Shown: positions 1-5,004 of the stretch, in pieces
How positions within the stretch are numbered: the stretch's first letter is position 1
How the letters are laid out: the number at the start of each line of letters is the position of its first letter
From: Anaerolineae bacterium
GTDB taxonomy: Bacteria; Chloroflexota; Anaerolineae; Aggregatilineales; Phototrophicaceae
Length of the DNA stretch: 6,365 bases
Direction of reading: 5' to 3'
NCBI GenBank assembly: GCA_025454675.1
Contig: JALONZ010000132.1
Coordinates: 1 to 6,365 of the forward strand
The notes under the pieces: model-generated
The model's input: the letters and a program-made list of their open reading frames with translations, nothing else
Database searches by the model: none
What the model was told of the DNA's origin: nothing
Program-made: the position numbers and the translations under genes

Positions 1-402
1 AATACGCGCAATGTCGAAAATCGAAATAGCCTATCAGTGGGTTTTAGCGCCCTCTATGACCAAATGCGTGAGCGATTTGGCGATATGGCAAAATTGGGCA
101 TCGCAGGCGAAAATCTCATCATCGAAAATGCAGGAACATTTAATATTGATACTATTGGTTCGGCATTAGTCATCGAGACTGCCAACGGGCAAAAAGTAAC
201 TCTTACTGTTGGGAAGGGCATCCCACCCTGTCGCCCATTCACCCGTTATATGACCCAAAAACCGGATTTAGACGGAGATGAACTGGAAAACCATTTGCAA
301 TTCTTATCCGATGGAATGCGCGGATTTTATCTGTTTTTGGGGGAAGGTGTAACAGCCAACCCGACTATCCAAGCAGGCGATAAAGTCTATATGGTGGATT
401 AG
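1..402 (+). CDS. MOSC-domain protein, C-terminal part (5' end outside window)
   Basis: The reading frame is open from base 1 to the TAG at 400-402, giving about 133 residues. It matches the second half of a MOSC domain (the molybdenum cofactor sulfurase C-terminal fold). Visible signs are a GENLII segment like the family's 'G..GENL.v' strand, then GIPPCRPF containing the cysteine conserved in MOSC proteins, then GMRGFYLFL...IQAGDKVYMVD, which matches the family ending 'gr.G.ya.V...G.i..GD.V'. MOSC proteins handle sulfur-metal chemistry around the molybdenum cofactor or detoxify N-hydroxylated compounds; the substrate here cannot be told. A GTG at 37 could start a 121-residue protein, but the frame stays open upstream and a full MOSC domain needs the missing N-terminal strands, so I treat it as truncated by the window edge. 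It converges with ppgK. The family call is from motif pattern only. Confidence 0.7.
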   Translation, partial: NTRNVENRNSLSVGFSALYDQMRERFGDMAKLGIAGENLIIENAGTFNIDTIGSALVIETANGQKVTLTVGKGIPPCRPFTRYMTQKPDLDGDELENHLQFLSDGMRGFYLFLGEGVTANPTIQAGDKVYMVD

Positions 403-421
403 GCACTGAATTGGATTGGGT

Positions 422-445
422 AAGGGCGCAATAGGTTGCGCCCTT
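422..445. terminator. Hairpin between convergent genes, probable bidirectional terminator
   Basis: A perfect 10-bp inverted repeat, AAGGGCGCAA / TTGCGCCCTT with loop TAGG, lies in the 61-bp gap between the MOSC gene stop (402) and the ppgK stop (464). Its position and GC-rich core fit a shared terminator for the two converging transcripts. Neither flank has a clean T-tract: the plus side continues gcaggacaatgatttatttta and the minus side is also mixed. It may therefore be a weak terminator or mainly a 3'-end stabilising hairpin. Confidence 0.6.
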
Positions 446-463
446 GCAGGACAATGATTTATT

Positions 464-1210
464 TTACTTATAATCCATGCGATGACGTGCCGCCAACGCC
501 GCCCCAATAATCCCCGCATCATTCAATAATTCCGCAGGGACTAATTTAGCTTGCGTTTGGAGAAACGGGAAAAATTCTTCATGCTTTTTACTCACCCCAC
601 CGCCAAAAATGATTAAATCGGGCGAGAATAAAAATTCCACATGCGCCAAATATTCATTCACACGCACCGCCCATGCTTCCCAATCTAATTCTTTCCGTTT
701 ACGAGTCGCATCTGATGCACGCCGTTCTGCCCCCTTGCCCCGAATTTCCAAATGTCCCAATTCGGTATTCGGCACAAGCGTATGATTGACAAAAATCGCG
801 CTCCCAATGCCTGTGCCAAAGGTCAATACCATCACAATGCCTTTGTTATCACGCCCAGCGCCAAATGCCATCTCTGCCAAACCTGCCGCATCGGCATCAT
901 TCAGCACCAAAAAAGTGAGACCTGTTTTTTCCTGAAATAAAGCATGTGCATCGGTGCCAATCCAGCCCTTATCCACATTCGCCGCGCTATAGACTACACC
1001 ACGTTTGACAATGGCAGGGAACGTACAACCCACCACACCCTTCCAATCAAAATGGTCAATCAATTGTGCAACCACATCCGCCACAGCTTTGGGTGTGGAT
1101 GGGTCTGGTGTATCAATCCGATGGCGGTCAGTTAAAAATACACCGCGTAAGGTGTCTACAATCGCCCCTTTAATCCCAGAACCGCCAATATCAATGCCTA
1201 AAATATCCAT
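464..1210 (-). CDS. ppgK: Polyphosphate glucokinase (ROK family)
   Basis: A 248-residue cytoplasmic enzyme expected to phosphorylate glucose to glucose 6-phosphate using inorganic polyphosphate (often also ATP). ROK/actin-like ATPase motifs occur in order: phosphate-1 loop GIDIGGSGIKG (5-15); NVDKGWIG (78-85), typical of polyphosphate glucokinases; NDADAAG (104-110) with the presumed catalytic Asp105; phosphate-2 loop TFGTGIGSA (130-138); NTELGHLEIRG (148-158); and the adenosine-side motif FGGGVSKK (202-209). The cysteine-rich zinc motif of ordinary ROK sugar kinases and repressors is absent, as expected for PpgK. Length fits the family (about 250-270). The frame extends upstream to an ATG at 1321, but that would overlap pepA by about 100 bp. 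The ATG at 1210 begins exactly at the first motif and has AAGGAG six bases upstream, so I chose it. It is the second gene of the pepA-ppgK operon, 10 bp after pepA. Confidence 0.93.
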   Translation of the reverse strand: MDILGIDIGGSGIKGAIVDTLRGVFLTDRHRIDTPDPSTPKAVADVVAQLIDHFDWKGVVGCTFPAIVKRGVVYSAANVDKGWIGTDAHALFQEKTGLTFLVLNDADAAGLAEMAFGAGRDNKGIVMVLTFGTGIGSAIFVNHTLVPNTELGHLEIRGKGAERRASDATRKRKELDWEAWAVRVNEYLAHVEFLFSPDLIIFGGGVSKKHEEFFPFLQTQAKLVPAELLNDAGIIGAALAARHRMDYK

Positions 1211-1216
1211 TTTCAA

Positions 1217-1222
1217 CTCCTT
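1217..1222 (-). promoter_or_regulatory. Ribosome binding site of ppgK, overlapping pepA stop
   Basis: On the minus strand the sequence reads TAAGGAGTTGAAAATG. The pepA stop TAA shares two bases with the Shine-Dalgarno AAGGAG, which lies six bases before the ppgK ATG. This fixes the ppgK start at 1210 and suggests that ribosomes ending pepA reinitiate on ppgK. Confidence 0.85.
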
Positions 1223-2738
1223 ATGATGATTTTTGCGCCCATAATTCAACAAAATGCGCCAATAATCGAGCGCCATATCCTGTTGCGCCTTTGGTGGGGA
1301 TGGCGGGATTGCCTTCTGCATCGCTCATCGTGCCAGCCATATCCACATGCGCCCAACGCGGATAATCTACAAAGTGTTTGAGGAATATGGCAGATGTCCC
1401 TACCCCATTTTTTGCACCACCACTATTTTTAATATCCGCCGTATCTGATTCAATCGCTTTTTCATATTCGGGATACAATGGCAAGCGCCACACTTTTTCA
1501 TCGGTAAAATCACCCGCTTGGGTGAGTGTTGCGGATAAAGTATCGTCCGTTGCAAATAACCCTGCCGCCGCTTTACCCAATGCGATAACGCATGACCCAG
1601 TTAATGTGGCAATATCCACCACCGCATCGGGGTTATACCGTTTGGCATACACCAGCGCATCCGCCAAAATGAGCCGTCCTTCGGCATCTGTGCTGATAAT
1701 CTCAATCGTTTTGCCATTACTCGCCGTCAACACATCTTGCGGACGATACGCTTTGTCGCTAATCATATTTTCCACCGCAGGCACAATCCCCACCACATGC
1801 AATGGCAATTCCAAATCGGCAACGATGCCCATCGCGCTAATCACAGCACCACCGCCCCCCATATCGGCTTTCATCCCGACCATGCCTTCAGCCGTCTTGA
1901 TGCTATACCCCCCTGTATCAAATGTGACCCCCTTGCCCACCAATACAACCGTGGGAACAGTCCCCGCTTTATCGGCGTTATGCTCCAAAATGATGAAACG
2001 CGGGGTATTGATGCTCCCTTGTGACACACCGAGTAGCGACCCCATTTTGAGCGCACGCATTTGCCCTTCTTCCAAAATTTCCACACGCAATTTTTTTACA
2101 TGTGCCAGTTCGGTAGCGCGTTCCGCCATAAATGCGGGTGTGCAAATATTCGGTGGCAAATTGACCAAATTCCGCGCCAAAACCGCGCCTTCGCCATAAG
2201 CACGACCGCGTTTCGCGCCCAATTCGGCTTCTGCCAAATCGGTTTGATTAAATACACAAACATTTAATTCTTCGATTTCATCTTGGGGGGATGTATCACT
2301 TTTTTGCCCGCGATACGTATATAACCCCATGATTGCCCCCTCTGCTACCGCTTGGGCAGAATCGCGGATGCTAATGGCTTTATCACCACCGCCCCGCACC
2401 AATACCGTTGCCACCCGTTTTGCTTTGATTTTGCGGGCATGAACCATACCTGTCGCTACCGCACGACGTAACGCCGTTGGTGAAAATTGTTCGGGTTTGC
2501 CCAATCCGACCAACACAATGCGCTTGGCAGAAATTGCCCCGCGTGGATAAACAACCGCAACCTGCCCCGATTTACCCACAAAATCACCCCCATCAATCAA
2601 TTCTTGAATCGCGCCGTTCAGGGCTTTATCCAGCGCATCAGTCGCACCACCATAACCAGCATTCCCCTCAACTAAAAAGGTCAAAATGGTATCGCAATCG
2701 GTCTCTACAATGGGTTTGATAATCGTTTTAATGTCCAC
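1221..2738 (-). CDS. pepA: Leucyl (cytosol) aminopeptidase, M17 family
   Basis: A 505-residue M17 dizinc aminopeptidase, normally a cytoplasmic hexamer that removes N-terminal residues from peptides. The N-terminal macro-like domain spans about 1-170 and the catalytic domain about 185-500. Predicted metal ligands are all present: Lys269 (VGKG), Asp274 (TFDTGG), Asp292 (KADMGG), Asp351 and Glu353 (STDAEGRL). Catalytic Lys281 and Arg355 are also present. The numbering is one less than E. coli PepA throughout, so the alignment is nearly gap-free across the core. The signature is STDAEGRL instead of the usual NTDAEGRL, a small change outside the ligands. The start is GTG at 2738: an in-frame TAA lies just upstream (minus-strand order TAA GGA TGT TTA TCT GTG), and AAGGAT sits eight bases before it. 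It leads an operon with ppgK and is divergent from pyrB. E. coli PepA also binds DNA in carAB control and Xer recombination; whether this one does is not visible. Confidence 0.95.
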   Translation of the reverse strand: MDIKTIIKPIVETDCDTILTFLVEGNAGYGGATDALDKALNGAIQELIDGGDFVGKSGQVAVVYPRGAISAKRIVLVGLGKPEQFSPTALRRAVATGMVHARKIKAKRVATVLVRGGGDKAISIRDSAQAVAEGAIMGLYTYRGQKSDTSPQDEIEELNVCVFNQTDLAEAELGAKRGRAYGEGAVLARNLVNLPPNICTPAFMAERATELAHVKKLRVEILEEGQMRALKMGSLLGVSQGSINTPRFIILEHNADKAGTVPTVVLVGKGVTFDTGGYSIKTAEGMVGMKADMGGGGAVISAMGIVADLELPLHVVGIVPAVENMISDKAYRPQDVLTASNGKTIEIISTDAEGRLILADALVYAKRYNPDAVVDIATLTGSCVIALGKAAAGLFATDDTLSATLTQAGDFTDEKVWRLPLYPEYEKAIESDTADIKNSGGAKNGVGTSAIFLKHFVDYPRWAHVDMAGTMSDAEGNPAIPTKGATGYGARLLAHFVELWAQKSS

Positions 2739-2746
2739 AGATAAAC

Positions 2747-2752
2747 ATCCTT
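2747..2752 (-). promoter_or_regulatory. Ribosome binding site of pepA
   Basis: AAGGAT on the minus strand lies eight bases upstream of the GTG at 2738. It supports the GTG start, which is the only plausible one given the in-frame stop immediately upstream. An ATG overlapping this site (AAGGATG) is in another frame and stops after six codons. Confidence 0.7.
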
Positions 2753-2788
2753 ATGCTGATAAAAATTTCTTAAATAGCTTTTGTCGCT

Positions 2789-2818
2789 ATTATGGCACAT
2801 TCCCCTAACGACTGCCAA
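2789..2818 (-). promoter_or_regulatory. Promoter for pepA-ppgK (sigma70-type, extended -10)
   Basis: On the minus strand TTGGCA (2813-2818, 5 of 6 to TTGACA) is followed after 18 bp by CATAAT (2789-2794, 5 of 6 to TATAAT). A TGC directly before the -10 makes it an extended -10 element. The predicted transcript starts near 2782 and has a leader of roughly 44 nt before the GTG of pepA. It is the best promoter match in the window. Confidence 0.7.
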
Positions 2819-2835
2819 CCGCTATCGGTTATAAT
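2807..2835 (+). promoter_or_regulatory. Probable promoter for the pyrBC-pyrDE operon
   Basis: A perfect -10 TATAAT lies at 2830-2835. No good -35 hexamer is found 16-18 bp upstream; the bases at 2807-2812 (AACGAC) are poor. Transcription would begin near 2842, leaving a leader of only about 28 nt before the pyrB ATG. That is too short for a PyrR- or UTP-sensing attenuator, so control should act at initiation. The weak -35 suggests a need for an activator or a low basal rate. Confidence 0.5.
2817..2830. repeat. Inverted repeat AACCG-CTAT-CGGTT, candidate operator
   Basis: A perfect 5-4-5 inverted repeat sits directly against the pyrB -10 and shares bases with the pepA -35 (2813-2818). A dimeric regulator bound here would touch both divergent promoters. 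A second imperfectly placed repeat, AATAGC-7 bases-GCTATT (2773-2791), overlaps the pepA -10 edge. The short arms mean either could occur by chance. Confidence 0.35.
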
Positions 2836-2852
2836 GGACAATCATCACATCT

Positions 2853-2859
2853 AAAGGAG
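2853..2859 (+). promoter_or_regulatory. Ribosome binding site of pyrB
   Basis: AAAGGAG lies ten bases before the ATG at 2870. It is a strong Shine-Dalgarno match and fixes the pyrB start. Confidence 0.8.
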
Positions 2860-2869
2860 TGCATTTTTC

Positions 2870-3937
2870 ATGAGCGATAGCTCCCTCAATATAACCATTC
2901 GTCAAACTGAACAATTTTTACACCTCTATAAACCCCCCACCATTGATGGGGACTTCAAAGGCAAACACATCATCAGTGTGGAACAATTTCACCGCCAAGA
3001 TTTGGATATGATTTACGCCGTCACCAAAGATTTGCGCCAACGCATCATCAATCATGACCCCAGTTTGGTCAAATTGGCAGAGGGGCGCTTGATGGCATCC
3101 CTATTCTTTGAAGCCAGCACCCGTACTGATATGTCCTTTCAGGCGGCGATGCGCCGTTTGGGTGGCTCAGTCGTATCTGCCAGCAACGGTGTACAATTTT
3201 CATCCGTGTATAAAGGCGAAAATCTGGCGGATACCGTCCGCGCGGCGGGGTGCTATGCCGATATTATCGTCATCCGTCATCCACAAATTGGCTCATCCTA
3301 CGAAGCCGCCTATTATTTAGACCGTCTGAATGAGCGCATCACCATCCCAACCACCGTGATTAGTGGTGGTGATGGCGCAGGCGAACATCCAACCCAAGCC
3401 CTTTTGGATTTATTCACCATTGCCGACCTCAAAAACGGACCCGATAACCTCACCATCACCCTGGTTGGCGATTTGTTATATGGGCGCACCGTTCACTCAC
3501 TCGCCAAACTCATCGGCTTATGGGGCGCACGTAATACCACCTTATGCCTCGTATCACCGCCCTCTTTACGCATCCCCGACACCGTTTTAGATTTCATCAA
3601 AAAGCATGATGTCAAAGTCCATGAGACCAGCGACTTGCATGAAGTCTTAAATCAAACCGATGTCCTCTATTGGACACGCATTCAAGAAGAACGCTTCATC
3701 CGCAAAACGGATTATGATGCCATTAGTGATAATTTCATCATGACACCCGAATTACTCAATCAAGCCCCGCGTGATGTCATACTCATGCACCCGCTTCCGC
3801 GTAAACACGAAATGGGAACACCGCATGACCATGATATGCTGGATAAAAACCCGCGCTCGGTGTATTTCCAACAAATGGAGAACGGCATGTTCGTCCGCAT
3901 GGCACTCATGGCAATGGTCTTAGGCGCAGATTTATGA
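2870..3937 (+). CDS. pyrB: Aspartate carbamoyltransferase, catalytic chain
   Basis: A 355-residue enzyme for step 2 of pyrimidine synthesis: carbamoyl phosphate plus L-aspartate to N-carbamoyl-L-aspartate. The active site is complete. It has the carbamoyl-phosphate loop FFEASTRT (79-86), the Lys115 loop contributed by the neighbouring subunit (VYKGENLADT), RHPQ (136-139), GEHPTQ with His173 and Gln176, YGRTVHS with Arg206, TRIQEER with Arg270 and Gln272, and HPLPR (307-311). It is about 45 residues longer than the E. coli catalytic chain, with a ~30-residue N-terminal extension and a longer segment after RHPQ (140-165). The residue after STRT is Asp, where many bacterial enzymes have Arg. Wording such as GAGEHPTQALLD, SPPSLRIP and NGMFVRMALMAMVLG resembles the ATCase domain of animal CAD. 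No regulatory chain (pyrI) is seen in the window, so allosteric control through PyrI is not indicated here. It is first in the operon, and its TGA overlaps the pyrC ATG (ATGA). Confidence 0.96.
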   Translation: MSDSSLNITIRQTEQFLHLYKPPTIDGDFKGKHIISVEQFHRQDLDMIYAVTKDLRQRIINHDPSLVKLAEGRLMASLFFEASTRTDMSFQAAMRRLGGSVVSASNGVQFSSVYKGENLADTVRAAGCYADIIVIRHPQIGSSYEAAYYLDRLNERITIPTTVISGGDGAGEHPTQALLDLFTIADLKNGPDNLTITLVGDLLYGRTVHSLAKLIGLWGARNTTLCLVSPPSLRIPDTVLDFIKKHDVKVHETSDLHEVLNQTDVLYWTRIQEERFIRKTDYDAISDNFIMTPELLNQAPRDVILMHPLPRKHEMGTPHDHDMLDKNPRSVYFQQMENGMFVRMALMAMVLGADL

Positions 3938-5004
3938 GTAAGCAGATTATCATTCATGGCATGGTAGACCCGCATGTGCATCTGCGCGGGATGGAATGGT
4001 CGCATAAAAGCACCTTCTATTCAGAGACCTGTGCGGCGGTGGCGGGTGGGTATTGGGCGGTCATGGACATGCCCAACACCCCACCCCACACACTAAATCG
4101 GGCTAATTTAGACCACAAATTGGCAGAAATCGGCGCTCAAGCCGTTTGTGATTGGGGGGTGTATTTTTGCGCCTCTGCGCTTGGCAATTGGGATGAATAT
4201 CCGCATATCATCCATGATGTGTGCGGGGTCAAAATGTTCAATAATGACACTACAGGGCATTTATTGGTCGAAGATGATACCATCCGCGAAGGGCATTATG
4301 CTCATTGGGACGGGCGCAAAATATTCGCCAATCACGCCGAAGATGAGACATGCGCCAAAATCATTGAACTCGTCCGCAAATATCGCAAACCAACGCATAT
4401 TTTGCACGTTTGCACCGCATATGAAGTGCAAATTATCCGCAAGGCAAAAGCCGATGGCTTACCTATCACTTGTGGCGTATGCCCACATCACCTATTTTTA
4501 ACCGAAAATGATTTACCCCGCTTAGGCACACTCGGTTGGATGAAACCCACCCTCAAAACGCAAGCAGACCAAGATGCACTCTGGCACGGGCTTGCCGATG
4601 GCACAATTGATGTGGTCGAATCTGACCATGCCCCGCATCAATTAGCCGAAAAAGAATCCGATAAACCGCCTTATGGTGTCCCTGGTTTAGAGACGACCTT
4701 GCCACTCATGCTCACTGCCGTTCATGATGGACGGATTAGCCTAGAAAAAGCGGTGGATTTGGTCGCCAATAACCCGCGTAAAATTTGGGGCTTAACCTGC
4801 CCACCCGATACCTATTGTGTGGTGGATAGTGACGACAATTACGTCTTATCCCGCGAAAATTTACGCACACAAGTCGGATGGTCGCCATTTGAGGGGATGC
4901 GCTTATATGGACGTGTGCACGAAAATTGGATTCGTGGCACGCAAGTGTATGATGGCGAAAAAATATTGGTGGATGGTGGGTTTGGGGTGAATTTATATGG
5001 TTAA
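3934..5004 (+). CDS. pyrC: Dihydroorotase (CAD-like)
   Basis: A 356-residue amidohydrolase for step 3: reversible cyclisation of carbamoyl aspartate to dihydroorotate. Metal-site motifs are DPHVHLR (His14, His16), GVKMF with Lys100 as the likely carboxylated lysine, NHAEDE (His134), LHVC (His158) and ESDHAPH (Asp231). Segments PHHLFLTENDLPRLG, PPYGVPGLETTLPLML, NNPRKIWGL and WSPFEG line up with the dihydroorotase domain of CAD. The protein begins only about ten residues before the first metal motif, so the N-terminal strands of the usual long bacterial enzymes are absent. After HLR it has GMEWSHK instead of the common EPG/DPG. Start: the ATG at 3934 overlaps the pyrB stop by ATGA. No strong ribosome binding site is seen, so translation probably depends on coupling to pyrB. 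The stop lies 8 bp inside the next gene. Confidence 0.94.
   Translation: MSKQIIIHGMVDPHVHLRGMEWSHKSTFYSETCAAVAGGYWAVMDMPNTPPHTLNRANLDHKLAEIGAQAVCDWGVYFCASALGNWDEYPHIIHDVCGVKMFNNDTTGHLLVEDDTIREGHYAHWDGRKIFANHAEDETCAKIIELVRKYRKPTHILHVCTAYEVQIIRKAKADGLPITCGVCPHHLFLTENDLPRLGTLGWMKPTLKTQADQDALWHGLADGTIDVVESDHAPHQLAEKESDKPPYGVPGLETTLPLMLTAVHDGRISLEKAVDLVANNPRKIWGLTCPPDTYCVVDSDDNYVLSRENLRTQVGWSPFEGMRLYGRVHENWIRGTQVYDGEKILVDGGFGVNLYG

Noticed and set aside
37..402. Complete small gene starting at the GTG at 37
   Set aside because: The frame is open back to base 1, no clear ribosome binding site precedes 37, and the MOSC fold would lack its first strands.
1211..1321. N-terminal extension of ppgK to an upstream ATG at 1321
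   Set aside because: It would add 37 unrelated residues and overlap the end of pepA by about 100 bp. The ATG at 1210 has a good ribosome binding site and begins at the family's first motif.
1378..2199. A 273-codon plus-strand open frame opposite pepA
   Set aside because: It lies wholly inside pepA on the opposite strand, has no recognisable domain and no ribosome binding site, and pepA has every catalytic residue. It is a shadow created by codon bias.
2773..2791. AATAGC/GCTATT hairpin as a pepA leader structure
   Set aside because: The predicted transcript start (near 2782) lies inside the repeat, so the stem would not be fully transcribed. It could still be a protein site, but support is thin.
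2836..2869. Pyrimidine attenuator or riboswitch in the pyrB leader
   Set aside because: The predicted leader is only about 28 nt, with no stem-loop or T-run, so there is no room for an attenuator.
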